Notes: generated by a model not told the origin, from the letters alone. 44,584 nt of DNA from Eubacterium sp. (GCA_024681515.1 JAILAR010000094.1:1-44584), one strand, 5' to 3'. Positions 25,882 through 34,481 are shown, counted from the stretch's first letter. Numbers and translations: made by a program.

Positions 25882-28015
25882 ACGGTGCAACGCTTTCCAG
25901 CCGCTCCTCCCAGCCGGTCTTCTCCGGCCAGCCAGTGGTATCAAAACCCTTTCGGATCAGTTTTGAGAAATAGCTGCATTTTGCCTGCATATGCACTCCG
26001 GCGAAATACTCCGGTGCTGCATCTCCCTTCATCAGATTTCCGAAGAGATCCGCCACATCCTCTGTCTCAAAGGTCTTACTGTAATCCCGAACGAAATACA
26101 CATTCTCATAATCTTCCCCGGCCCCATCATCGTAGCAGGTATAGGTCGAATCCGGCGCGCCCTCATCTTCATAGGTATATGCATATCCGAAATCCGGCGG
26201 ATTCAGCTTTGCCCAGTCTTCATAGAAATCATCCATGAAACCATCCTCCATCAGTTTATCGTAGACCGCATGGGTAGTCTCATGGTAGATTGTCTCATCA
26301 TCCAACATCACACCTCCCGTGGCCAGGGCGATATAAGTGCCTTCCTCATCCGAAGACTGAAGCCCTCCTGCGGAAGATATGGTTCCTTCCCCTGCTCCGG
26401 ATAACTGCCGGACGATATGCACTTTCAGAGGCGAATCGTTCCCATAGAGCTGCTCCAGAAATCCCTTCGGATACTGAGAATAACAGGCCCTGATCTGCAG
26501 ATAAGCCTGGTAGATCAGTTTCGGATCCGTCTCCGCTTCTGCTATATAATCTACGAAATCCAACCGGGCATCTGCCCCGGCATAGACCCGGATCCCGAAG
26601 CTTTCCTCCAGTTCCTTCTCCATCCCGGGCAGATCCACATCCGAGATCCGGAGTACCTTGTAGGGAACATGTTCCGGTTCCGTGATCTTCTCCGCTTCAC
26701 CACGTTCATAGATCCACATCAGCAGACGGGGTGTGTTCTCATTGTAGAGCCTCACAAACAGACAGCCGTCGCCGGAAGGGAACCGGCTGATACTGTATCC
26801 CCCGTCAAATCCATAGGAAGACAGATCCGGTCCCTGAATCGCCCCATCCTCTTCCGTTTCATCCTTTTTCTGCCCCAGACTGTATCTCAGTTTTCCGCTC
26901 TCCTCTAAGAAGAGAGCATCCACACCTGTGTACCCATAGGCCGTAAGCAGCCGTTGATCCGCCAGATCCCCGTCTGCGTAGAGGGAGCAGTCATAATCTG
27001 CAGTGTAGATCTCCTCCGTCTTCCCGGCAGACAGCTTCACCCGAAGATACACCGATCGATCCGGCTCATCCAGCTCCGGCCTGGCCGAGAAGGTCAACTC
27101 ATCCTCCGACAGCCGAAACACCTCGTAAGAGTTGCAGCCCTCCTCTACGGACCAGCGAAGCTCCGAAGTAAACCCGGATGCATCCCGGCAGAGTTCGTAG
27201 ATATTTGTATCCGGATCCAGAAAGTACACCCGTCCGTCCTTCTGGGGCAGGAACTGCAGGATGAAACCCTCCTCTTCCATGGACAGATGGGTTACCTGAT
27301 CCTTCTCCAGATCATAAAATGCACCAAGCCAGTTCTCGCTCACGATCACCGGATCGATCCCCACAAACGTGGGACTGAAAAGATAGGATTCCTCTCCCGG
27401 AATCTCCGCATCTCGGTTCTCCACCAGAGTAGTTACTTCCCCGGTGATCACATCCAGCGACAGAATCGTGAACCTGCAAGGTTCTTCCGAGTAGTTCGAT
27501 GCACCATCTTCCATCCCGTCAGACAGATCTTCTGCACCGGCCTCCCCATGATCACCCCAAGGATCATTCCATGAATCATCTCCGGAATACCCTCCCGCGT
27601 CATAATCGAACTCGTCATAGTATCCGTCCGCATAGGGATCAACTCCATCCTCCATCAGGGAATTGCCGTACAGAAGAAGCACCTTTCCTTTCTCCGTGAC
27701 CGCATAATCCCAAAGCAGCATTCCCTCCTGCTCCGGAATGAGTGCTCCCAGATCATAAACATGCTCTTCCTCATCCAGAGTCTTCACCGTCTTCGGTAAC
27801 AGATTTTCGATCCGTTCATCCCGGCGGATATTCTCCATCATTGTTTCCGAAATCTCCGAAGTACGGGACACACCGTTTTGGGGATTTTCTGCACGGCAGC
27901 CGGGAAGGATCAGAAAGCATACACATAAAAGCATCACCAACAGGCGCCGCATAGCTACCTGACCCTTCATCCTAAACAATTTTGAACACTTCAGTCTCTT
28001 CATATTCGTCCTCAT
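25880..28015 (-). CDS. Lipoprotein with an HExxH zinc-metallopeptidase-like motif
   Basis: A protein of about 700 residues with an N-terminal hydrophobic stretch and lipobox LILPGC. It should be anchored outside the membrane after signal peptidase II cleavage. The middle 400 residues are acidic and rich in short beta strands, like a propeller. Near the C-terminus HETTH lies at 578-582 and a Glu-rich segment ETED at 650-653, a spacing that suits a gluzincin-type zinc site. I cannot name a peptidase family. The gene starts by ATGA overlap with the regulator stop; ATG 28003 (GAGGA upstream) and ATG 27952 are alternative starts. Its place in a kinase-regulator operon suggests it senses or processes the surface signal, which is inference. 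Confidence 0.75.
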   Translation of the reverse strand: MRTNMKRLKCSKLFRMKGQVAMRRLLVMLLCVCFLILPGCRAENPQNGVSRTSEISETMMENIRRDERIENLLPKTVKTLDEEEHVYDLGALIPEQEGMLLWDYAVTEKGKVLLLYGNSLMEDGVDPYADGYYDEFDYDAGGYSGDDSWNDPWGDHGEAGAEDLSDGMEDGASNYSEEPCRFTILSLDVITGEVTTLVENRDAEIPGEESYLFSPTFVGIDPVIVSENWLGAFYDLEKDQVTHLSMEEEGFILQFLPQKDGRVYFLDPDTNIYELCRDASGFTSELRWSVEEGCNSYEVFRLSEDELTFSARPELDEPDRSVYLRVKLSAGKTEEIYTADYDCSLYADGDLADQRLLTAYGYTGVDALFLEESGKLRYSLGQKKDETEEDGAIQGPDLSSYGFDGGYSISRFPSGDGCLFVRLYNENTPRLLMWIYERGEAEKITEPEHVPYKVLRISDVDLPGMEKELEESFGIRVYAGADARLDFVDYIAEAETDPKLIYQAYLQIRACYSQYPKGFLEQLYGNDSPLKVHIVRQLSGAGEGTISSAGGLQSSDEEGTYIALATGGVMLDDETIYHETTHAVYDKLMEDGFMDDFYEDWAKLNPPDFGYAYTYEDEGAPDSTYTCYDDGAGEDYENVYFVRDYSKTFETEDVADLFGNLMKGDAAPEYFAGVHMQAKCSYFSKLIRKGFDTTGWPEKTGWEERLESVAP

Positions 28016-28776
28016 GATCCGATATCATATGTCCGCAGCCGGTATCCCATACCCCACACCGTCTCGATATAATCAAAATCATCCTTCTTCCGAAGTTTAC
28101 TCCTGAGATTGCTCATATGAACCTTCAGGGACTGATCCTCCGGATAATACTCCTCATTCCACACGCTCTCGTAAAGATTCGCCTTGGAGAAAAGCTTCTT
28201 CGGATTGGTCAGAAAAAGCTCCAGGATCTGGTACTCTCTGGCAGTCAGAGACACCGGCTCTCCCTTCACGGTGACAGCGGAGGCCTCCCGATCCATGACA
28301 ATGGTCCCGTAGGTCAGTTTCTTTCCTCGCGTTCCGGAATTCCCAATCCCGTCTCTCGTGTAAGGATTCTTCGCCTGCGGCTCAGAATGACAAGTGTCTG
28401 TCATCAGCTGGATCTGACAGCGCCGAGCCACGGCCTCGATCCGCACCAGCACATCCGGAAGTTCAAAGGGCTTGATAATGTAGTCATCCGCACCTGCCCG
28501 CATCATACCCAAACGGCTGTCCAGTGCCGAAACCGCAGAGATAACGATCACCGGGATGTCCGTTACTGCCCGAAACTTCGGCAGCAGTTCATTTCCGGAG
28601 AAGCCCGGCAGCATCATATCCAAAAGCACCATGCCATAGTCAGCCGTGTGAGCCTTCAGTTCATTCAGTCCTCCCACACCGTCATACTTCGCAGTGGTCT
28701 CGTATCCGTTTTTCGAAAGATAGACCGACAGCAGATTTGCGATCTCTCTGTCGTCCTCAATGATGAGTATCTTCAT
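28012..28776 (-). CDS. OmpR-family response regulator carrying an in-frame dispersed repeat in its linker
   Basis: A 254-residue regulator. The receiver domain spans 1-118 (acidic Asp8-Asp9, phospho-acceptor Asp53 in LLDMMLPG, Lys102 in IIKPF) and the winged-helix domain about 153-250 (REYQILELFLTNPKKLFSK, LKVHMSNLRSKLRK). The linker at 129-139 reads CHSEPQAKNPY. This is the translation of dispersed repeat a3, and makes the linker longer than usual. AGGTG lies before the ATG. It lies 113 bp after the kinase gene and overlaps the lipoprotein gene by 4 bases. Confidence 0.9.
   Translation of the reverse strand: MKILIIEDDREIANLLSVYLSKNGYETTAKYDGVGGLNELKAHTADYGMVLLDMMLPGFSGNELLPKFRAVTDIPVIVISAVSALDSRLGMMRAGADDYIIKPFELPDVLVRIEAVARRCQIQLMTDTCHSEPQAKNPYTRDGIGNSGTRGKKLTYGTIVMDREASAVTVKGEPVSLTAREYQILELFLTNPKKLFSKANLYESVWNEEYYPEDQSLKVHMSNLRSKLRKKDDFDYIETVWGMGYRLRTYDIGS
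28362..28392 (-). repeat. Dispersed repeat copy a3 inside a coding region
   Basis: The minus strand reads TGTCATTCTGAGCCGCAG followed by GCGAAGAATCCTT, the same element as copies a1, a2 and a4. It is in frame in the response regulator linker (residues 129-139). A further eroded copy may be at 28812-28840 in the gap before this gene. Confidence 0.75.
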
Positions 28777-28889
28777 TCGTCACCTGCTTTCTCGGGATAT
28801 GAATGATCAAATGTCATTCTGAGTCAGGTTATGCATTCCTGTGTTGTATTTGTGGCAGCACGTACACGCAGAGAATACACTGATGTGCA

Positions 28890-29972
28890 CTATGATAAAG
28901 AATCCTTTCTGTCCGAATAAGGCTGCATGCATAGAGAGATCTCAAAGTTCTCTCCCTCTGCCTTCCCTTCGATCCGAAAATGCATCGCCTTCGACAGTTC
29001 CTTCACCACATAGAGTCCCAGCCCCGTTCCCGGTCCGGAACGGTCCTTCGCCCGATAGAATGGCTCAAAGATGTGCGCGGGATCGATCTGCATGGCACTG
29101 TCCATATCATTTTGCATGAACAGTGTGATCCCGGAATCCTTCCGTTCTACCCGTACCTCCAGAAAACTCTTTGTATATTTCCGAGCATTGGAGAAAAGAT
29201 TTTCCAGGATCCGTTCCAGATAATGCCGGTCCCCCCGGACAGTCATCTGCTCCTCCGGAATATCCATCCGCATGTCGATCCGGCGCTCCTGCATCCAGTC
29301 ATACTGTCCAAGGATCACCTCTGAGAGCACAGTGTCAAACCGAACCGGCTCCAATGGCAGTTCCTTCTTCGCATCCAGGTATGTAACCTCGAAGAATTCA
29401 TCGGACAGAGCCTTCAGATACCGCACCCGCTTTGTCACGATCTTCAGATAATCCCGAAGCTCCGAAAGTTCCTGCAGCCTCCGTGGATCCACCACATCAT
29501 TTCCTTCTGTGTCCACAGCATACTGTAGTTCCGTAATCCCCTGTGAATCCGCAGCTTCCCGTGCATCGGCAGCACTCTTCACAGCGGTTCCCGATCCGGA
29601 CCCCCGCAGCAACCCCTGCAGAAGATCCTCCGACATTTGCAGATATCCGTCCGCTGCCGTGAGGGGTGTGCGGAAATCATGGGACACACCGGCCATGATG
29701 GTCCGGACTCTCCGTTCCTCCTCAGCCGAGCGGTTGGCCACCGTTCGAAGTTCCTCCACCAGCAGGTTGATCTCCCGGGCCAGCTCTACGGAAGGCGCAC
29801 CAAAAGAAGCAACCTTGATCGGCTGCTCCCTGTCTGTAGTCCGTATCTCATTAATCTGTTCCCGAAACGCCCTTAGCTCCGTACGAAGTCCCAGATACCG
29901 CACCAGAAGCACCAGCGCCAGTAATCCAAGCACAGAGGAAAGAACGATCAGGATGATGGTCAGTATATCCAT
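28890..29972 (-). CDS. Sensor histidine kinase with a single N-terminal TM
   Basis: A 360-residue kinase. One TM helix spans about 4-25, a coiled segment about 26-90, then HisKA with His98 in GVSHDFRTPL. A low-complexity Ala/Gly/Ser insert lies near 115-150, and the HATPase domain has LENLFSNARKYTK and GTGLGLYVVKEL. There is no sizeable extracellular domain, so the signal must be intramembrane or come from a partner, perhaps the lipoprotein two genes downstream. AGGA lies six bases before ATG 29972. A promoter at 30007-30035 drives kinase, regulator and lipoprotein. Confidence 0.87.
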   Translation of the reverse strand: MDILTIILIVLSSVLGLLALVLLVRYLGLRTELRAFREQINEIRTTDREQPIKVASFGAPSVELAREINLLVEELRTVANRSAEEERRVRTIMAGVSHDFRTPLTAADGYLQMSEDLLQGLLRGSGSGTAVKSAADAREAADSQGITELQYAVDTEGNDVVDPRRLQELSELRDYLKIVTKRVRYLKALSDEFFEVTYLDAKKELPLEPVRFDTVLSEVILGQYDWMQERRIDMRMDIPEEQMTVRGDRHYLERILENLFSNARKYTKSFLEVRVERKDSGITLFMQNDMDSAMQIDPAHIFEPFYRAKDRSGPGTGLGLYVVKELSKAMHFRIEGKAEGENFEISLCMQPYSDRKDSLS

Positions 29973-30006
29973 GGTCTGTCCTGTTCTTTTTCTTCATTCT
30001 GATTGT

Positions 30007-30035
30007 AGCATACGGCAAATAATAGAATGTTTCAA
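30007..30035 (-). promoter_or_regulatory. Promoter of the kinase-regulator-lipoprotein operon
   Basis: The minus strand shows TTGAAA (30030-30035), 17 bp, TATGCT (30007-30012). Transcription would start near 30000, about 28 bases before the kinase ATG. Confidence 0.5.
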
Positions 30036-30057
30036 CAAAAAATGACATGAATCTGTA

Positions 30058-30086
30058 TATGCATTACGGATAAAATCTGCCATAAT
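30058..30086 (+). promoter_or_regulatory. Possible promoter of the beta-glucuronidase gene
   Basis: Extended -10 TGC-CATAAT (-10 at 30081-30086) lies 17 bp from a weak -35 TATGCA (30058-30063). The predicted start near 30093 falls at the 5' edge of the structured leader. Confidence 0.4.
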
Positions 30087-30089
30087 GTG

Positions 30090-30229
30090 CGTGAGCAATG
30101 AGTCATGCAGAACTGTGAGACATGCTTTGTGTGCGCTTGCTCACGAACAAAGCATGTCTCGCAGTTCTATACGGCGAATGCCGCGACATCTCCGGATACG
30201 AAGTATCCGGAGATGTCGGCATGACTCAT
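30090..30229 (+). promoter_or_regulatory. Structured leader with four helices upstream of the beta-glucuronidase gene
   Basis: Helices seen by hand: P1, 11 bp (30098-30108 with 30219-30229); P2, 22 bp with one G-U pair (30109-30130 with 30147-30168); P3, 4 bp CGGC-gaat-GCCG (30172-30183); P4, 16 bp with a GAA loop (30184-30199 with 30203-30218). Only three bases (30169-30171) are unpaired at the junction. The P2 loop (30137-30145) is also complementary over 9 bases to 30090-30098, a possible pseudoknot. The ribosome binding site GGAGG follows 25 bases after P1. It could be a cis-regulatory RNA, a DNA cruciform, or a palindromic mobile element. Confidence 0.7.
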
Positions 30230-30266
30230 ATCATTAACCGCAAAGTATTAATTTGGAGGAAAACTT

Positions 30267-32099
30267 ATGCAGGAAACAAATGATATTCTGATCGCCGATT
30301 ACAAGCGGGATTACCTTGCCAAAGAAGCCACCGCCAAAGGCCTGATCTTCATGGGCGGACGGGAAACCATCAGCCTAAGCGGTCAGTGGAACTATACCGT
30401 CGATCAGTATGACACCTGTCTGCGCCAGAAATGGTTCACCGAGGTCTACTTCGATAAAGACGGCCGCTCACTCCCAGTGGATTTCTCCTTCGATGACTGG
30501 GACACCATCACCCTGCCCTGCAGCACCAATCTGGTGAAGCCGGAGCTCTTCTGGTATGAAGGTCCTCTGGTCTTCACCCGCCGTTTTTCCTTTGATCCTG
30601 CGATCCTTAATGACACCCCCACCTCCGGGTACACAGGTCTGTCCGATACAGGAAAACAGGTATTTCTCCGTATCGGTGCTGCCAATTACACCTGTCGCGT
30701 CTTCCTGAACGGACGGTATATCTGCACTCATAACGGCGGATCCACTCCCTTTATGTGGAATGTGACCCAGTATCTGAAGGCTGAAAACCGGATCCTTCTG
30801 GTGTCGGACGCAACCCGGGAGCATACCAACGTTCCCACGGAGAATACGGACTGGTTTAATTACAGCGGCGTATACCGCGATATCGAGCTGGTCATCCTGC
30901 CCGAAGCCTATATTAAAAATCTGCAGGTAAACCTGGAACCAAACAGTGGTTTCTCGAAGATCCGCATCGCAGTGGAAGTTTCTGATCCCGGATCATCACC
31001 GAAGTCCGCCGTCGCCGGCATCTCCGAGGGGACCGTGACCGTATCCATCCCAAAGCTGAACCTCCGGACAGAGATCCCCCTCACAGAGCATAGGGGCGAA
31101 GTGATCCTCGATGCCGCACCGGAGCTGTGGAGTCCTTCTACTCCGAAACTCTATGAAGTGCAGGCATTCTTCGGAAATGATACCGTTTCCGACCTGGTAG
31201 GCTTCCGCGAGATCTCCGTCTGTGGCCGGGACATCCTGCTGAACGGTGAGAAGATCTTCCTCCGGGGCATCAGTGTCCACGAGGATTCCCTGTACACCGG
31301 CAAGGCACTGTCCGACGATGAACGGATGGAGATCATCCGCACCGCCAAACAGCTGGGCGCCAACTATCTCCGACTGGCTCACTACCCTCATCATGAAAAT
31401 ATGGCCAGGCTCTGCGACCGTGAGGGGCTCCTGCTATGGGAGGAGATCCCGGTGTACTGGGCGATTGCATTTGACCGTCCCGCCACCTACGCTGCCGCAG
31501 AAGACCAGCTGGAGACTTTGATGTTCCGGGACTTTAACCGGGCCTCCGTCATCATCTGGTCTGTGGGAAATGAGAATCCGGACTCCGATGAACGCTTCAG
31601 CTTCATGAGCCGGCTGGCGGACTTTGCCCATGGTTATGACAACACCCGCATGGTTTCTGCCGCCTGTCTGGTGGATGGTGAGACCATCAGCATCCGGGAC
31701 CGGCTGGCAGACAAGCTGGACATCATCGGTATCAATGAATACATCGGCTGGTACTCCCCGAATTACGACGAGCTACCTCTGCTCTTTCAGAACAGCAACC
31801 CCTCCAAACCCGTGATCATTACGGAGTTCGGTGCGGATGCCACCATCGGTCTCCACGGCTCCATCCATGACAAAGGCACGGAGGAATGTCAGGCAGAAGT
31901 ATACCGCCGACAGATCGAGATCCTGCGCACCATCCCCTATGTAAAGGGTATGACACCCTGGATCCTGTTTGATTTCCGCTGCCCACGCAGGACCGCAAAG
32001 ATCCAGAAATTTTTCAACCGCAAGGGACTGGTGGGAGCAGACCGGAAAACTCTGAAACCGGCATTTCACGTATTGAAGGATTTCTATCACGAGATCTGA
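30267..32099 (+). CDS. uidA: GH2 beta-glucuronidase
   Basis: A 610-residue glycoside hydrolase family 2 enzyme without signal peptide, so probably cytosolic. It has an N-terminal jelly-roll sugar-binding domain (about 25-200), an Ig-like domain (about 200-305) and a TIM barrel (about 305-600). The acid/base Glu436 is in SVGNENPD and the nucleophile Glu520 in IITEFGADA. FNRKGLV at 583-589 supplies the N-x-K pair (Asn584, Lys586) that marks glucuronidases and contacts the carboxylate of glucuronate; this favours glucuronidase over galactosidase. GGAGG precedes ATG by eight bases. No transporter or uronate pathway genes are adjacent. It converges on the ABC-2 permease with only 3 bp between stop codons. 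Confidence 0.87.
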   Translation: MQETNDILIADYKRDYLAKEATAKGLIFMGGRETISLSGQWNYTVDQYDTCLRQKWFTEVYFDKDGRSLPVDFSFDDWDTITLPCSTNLVKPELFWYEGPLVFTRRFSFDPAILNDTPTSGYTGLSDTGKQVFLRIGAANYTCRVFLNGRYICTHNGGSTPFMWNVTQYLKAENRILLVSDATREHTNVPTENTDWFNYSGVYRDIELVILPEAYIKNLQVNLEPNSGFSKIRIAVEVSDPGSSPKSAVAGISEGTVTVSIPKLNLRTEIPLTEHRGEVILDAAPELWSPSTPKLYEVQAFFGNDTVSDLVGFREISVCGRDILLNGEKIFLRGISVHEDSLYTGKALSDDERMEIIRTAKQLGANYLRLAHYPHHENMARLCDREGLLLWEEIPVYWAIAFDRPATYAAAEDQLETLMFRDFNRASVIIWSVGNENPDSDERFSFMSRLADFAHGYDNTRMVSAACLVDGETISIRDRLADKLDIIGINEYIGWYSPNYDELPLLFQNSNPSKPVIITEFGADATIGLHGSIHDKGTEECQAEVYRRQIEILRTIPYVKGMTPWILFDFRCPRRTAKIQKFFNRKGLVGADRKTLKPAFHVLKDFYHEI

Positions 32100-32102
32100 T
32101 GT

Positions 32103-32861
32103 TTAGTAATCTTTCTTTGCGTAGATGAAATATGCAATTCCGCCCCACAGCAGCAGTTCCAGAACAAATCCCCCCACGCTCTGCCATACCACACTGCTGC
32201 TCATGGGAGTTGTCAGCAACACCCCCTGCTGGGAAAGGAAGGCTGTGTTAACGACGGTACTCGTGGTATTACTCACCACCAGATCCGCATTGAATGTGTT
32301 CTCATCCAGATTCATACCTGTAGCAGCGGATATAACGATCAGAGCGATGGATTCCACCAGCAGACGGACATATGCCAGCCCCGGGCCCAGCAGGCTCTTT
32401 ACACACATGGTAAGCAGAACCCCGAAGGAAGTATACCGAAGAAGCGTAAGGAAAAACAGGGGTTCCCGCACCAATACATCGGAGAGACCTTCGCTGCTCA
32501 TCGTACAGGCGATACCCAGCCCGATCAGGTGTGCCACATATACGATGAGTGCGATGGGCAGCGCTATCGAAAGCAGTTTAGATAAAATGATCCGCATGGG
32601 ACTGTTCCCCGCCATCACCTCATACATACAGGTGCGGTGATGGTACCCGCGGCCGACGATATAGGATGCCATCAATGCGATCAACATGGCACCGATCGCG
32701 AGCATGGACATGCTCCCTGCGAAGAAGGTTTCCGCCGAATCCGCCTTTTCACTGGCCACAAAAGGAACCGCCGCCATAAAAAGAAAGATAAAGAGTGCAA
32801 ACACCCAGAACCCGTTCACTTTTTTGGTGCGATATAATTCCGCCTTGATCAGTTTTCCCAT
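32103..32861 (-). CDS. ABC-2 type transporter permease
   Basis: A 252-residue polytopic protein with about six hydrophobic segments (FWVFALFIFLFMAAVPFV, MLAIGAMLIALMASYIVG, ALPIALIVYVAHLIGLGIA and others) and the ABC-2 topology. The start at 32861 is chosen because GGAGGG lies about 10 bases upstream and the protein begins MGKLIKAELYRTKK, typical of the family; the longer frame upstream is an antisense shadow of the ATPase. It lies 4 bp after the ATPase gene. Substrate is unknown; such pairs often export peptides or give bacitracin-type tolerance. Confidence 0.87.
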   Translation of the reverse strand: MGKLIKAELYRTKKVNGFWVFALFIFLFMAAVPFVASEKADSAETFFAGSMSMLAIGAMLIALMASYIVGRGYHHRTCMYEVMAGNSPMRIILSKLLSIALPIALIVYVAHLIGLGIACTMSSEGLSDVLVREPLFFLTLLRYTSFGVLLTMCVKSLLGPGLAYVRLLVESIALIVISAATGMNLDENTFNADLVVSNTTSTVVNTAFLSQQGVLLTTPMSSSVVWQSVGGFVLELLLWGGIAYFIYAKKDY

Positions 32862-32865
32862 GATG

Positions 32866-33822
32866 CTACGCCCTCCTTCCAAACAGATTCCTGATGGGTG
32901 AATACTTCTCCTGCTCTGTCTTCCCGTGGGAAACCCGGGACAGATAGTACTCCTCCAGACTGTCACTGGTCTGGACAAACCGCAGAATGGTAAAGCCCGC
33001 TTCCGTAATGGTCCGGGACACCTTCGCCACGTCATCCAGATACTCGTACAGCCGAAGCTCGTCATCCTCCATCACCTTGTAATCATGGACGGAGAGGGTC
33101 TGCTCCAGGGCTGCCACGGTCTCCGCCGTCCGGTCTGTCCGGATGGAGATATAGCTCCGGGAGTGCTGCATCAGCTCTTCCTTTGACAGGGATTCCACGA
33201 TCTGCCCTTCATTGATGATCACATAATCCGTGCAGAGCTCCGACAGCTCCGCCAGCAGATGGCTGGAAATGATGATGGTCTTCCCTTCCTGCTCGCAGAG
33301 CTCCTTCAGGATGTGCCGTACCTCTACGATGCCCTCGGGATCCAGGCCGTTCACCGGCTCGTCCAGCACCAGCACCTCCGGATCCGGCAGGAGCGCCATG
33401 GCGATCCCCAGCCGCTGCTTCATTCCCAGAGAGAAATGCTTCGCTGCCTTCTTCCCGGTGTCCGCAAGCCCCACATACTTCAGCAGCTTCTCACAGCGGG
33501 CATCATCCGCCACGCCCCTTACCAGCCGGACATATTTCATATTCTCCATGGCGGTGAGGGAGCCGTCGATGATGGGATTCTCGATCATGAAGCTGATGCG
33601 GTCCCGATTCTTCTCCAGCCGCTCCTCCGATTCAAACAGCCGCACCTGCCCGCTGGTCTCGTGGGCCAGCCCGCCGATGATCTTCATGATAGTGGTCTTG
33701 CCGGCGCCATTAGGGCCGATGAGTCCCACGATATGTCCCTTTTCTACAGAGAAAGACACATGCTCCAGCGCCGGTCTTTTCCCGTAAACCTTCTGGATTT
33801 CTTTTAGTTCGATTACCTTCAT
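32866..33822 (-). CDS. ABC-2 type transporter ATPase (CcmA/BcrA-like)
   Basis: A 318-residue ATPase: Walker A GPNGAGKTT, signature FSLGMKQRLGIAMALL, Walker B VLVLDEPVNGLDPEG, and H-loop IISSHLLAELSEL. The last 100 residues form the extra domain usual in BcrA/NatA-like ATPases. The start at 33822 has GGAGG five bases upstream. Just upstream lie leader motif copy b4 and a perfect 12-bp inverted repeat. It forms a pair with the permease downstream. Confidence 0.92.
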   Translation of the reverse strand: MKVIELKEIQKVYGKRPALEHVSFSVEKGHIVGLIGPNGAGKTTIMKIIGGLAHETSGQVRLFESEERLEKNRDRISFMIENPIIDGSLTAMENMKYVRLVRGVADDARCEKLLKYVGLADTGKKAAKHFSLGMKQRLGIAMALLPDPEVLVLDEPVNGLDPEGIVEVRHILKELCEQEGKTIIISSHLLAELSELCTDYVIINEGQIVESLSKEELMQHSRSYISIRTDRTAETVAALEQTLSVHDYKVMEDDELRLYEYLDDVAKVSRTITEAGFTILRFVQTSDSLEEYYLSRVSHGKTEQEKYSPIRNLFGRRA

Positions 33823-33827
33823 TAGAA

Positions 33828-33850
33828 CCTCCATACTTCACACTACGTGT
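33828..33850 (-). repeat. Leader motif copy b4 upstream of the ABC-2 operon
   Basis: The minus strand reads ACACGTAGTGT (a 4-bp stem with a GTA loop) then GAAGTATGGAGG, where the motif runs directly into the ribosome binding site. Confidence 0.5.
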
Positions 33851-33859
33851 TCGCCTGCC

Positions 33860-33890
33860 TTTGTGACCGCCTATTGTTGGCGGTCACAAA
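33860..33890. promoter_or_regulatory. Perfect 12-bp inverted repeat in the ABC-2 operon leader
   Basis: TTTGTGACCGCC, loop TATTGTT, GGCGGTCACAAA. There is no T-run, so it is not a terminator. It lies about 40 bases upstream of the ATPase start, in the leader or over the promoter; a -10-like TATGAT occurs about 30 bp farther upstream. Confidence 0.6.
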
Positions 33891-33955
33891 TCCTCCCTTC
33901 GGTCTGTTCATTTTCCATCATAAAACGGACCGGTAAAGAAAAGGTTAATTTCTCC

Positions 33956-33986
33956 AAAAAAAGTGAACCCGGTCTCCCGGGTTCAC
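33956..33986 (-). terminator. Rho-independent terminator of the 128-residue protein gene
   Basis: The minus strand has a perfect 10-bp stem GTGAACCCGG / CCGGGTTCAC with a GAGA loop, followed by seven T residues. It lies about 75 bases after the stop codon at 34060. Confidence 0.9.
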
Positions 33987-34059
33987 CTTAAGGGTTCTTT
34001 TATGAATTTTTTTGAATACAGCAACATGTATTTTATGATACCAGCCGCAAAGGAATATG

Positions 34060-34446
34060 TTACAGGCCCAGTTCCTTGAGCTCCTCGTACGTGGTAACGA
34101 CCAGTTCCTCCGCTGTCTTTGCCTTCTTTCCGAAGGTTCCGGACATATTGGACCAGCCCTTAGTAACCAGGCTGAGTGCGCCGTTCTTTGCAAAATTTCC
34201 CATACCGGCCTCTTCATTCTTGGTCACGGTAAACTTGCTCCAAGGCGCCTTCTTCATCTGTCCCGGTGAGATCCAGATCTGATTGTTCCGGTCGATGGGC
34301 GGAAATGTGATGATCATCGCTACCCCATGCTTTGTCAGCTCCGGCTGTCCTGCGGTAAAGGTCTTATCCTTGATCGCCTCATACAGTTCCTCCATCGAGT
34401 ATTCCTTCTGTGTCTCCAGTTTTCTGATCTTGATTCCAAGTGCCAT
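34060..34446 (-). CDS. Conserved-looking hypothetical protein, 128 residues
   Basis: A soluble protein with no signal or TM. It contains Trp/Gly-rich motifs (NQIWISPGQMKKAPWSKFTV, LVTKGWSNMSGTFG) and a helical C-terminus (KTAEELVVTTYEELKELGL). I do not recognise the family. GGAGGAAGAACA precedes ATG, a strong ribosome binding site. It is monocistronic, with its own terminator (33956-33986) and a 15-bp palindrome upstream (34482-34496). Confidence 0.7.
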   Translation of the reverse strand: MALGIKIRKLETQKEYSMEELYEAIKDKTFTAGQPELTKHGVAMIITFPPIDRNNQIWISPGQMKKAPWSKFTVTKNEEAGMGNFAKNGALSLVTKGWSNMSGTFGKKAKTAEELVVTTYEELKELGL

Positions 34447-34481
34447 TGTTCTTCCTCCCCGGTGTCTGTCCCTTTATTTTT

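Noticed and set aside
30267-32099. Beta-galactosidase
   Set aside because: The Asn584-x-Lys586 pair at the glucuronidase carboxylate-binding position favours beta-glucuronidase.
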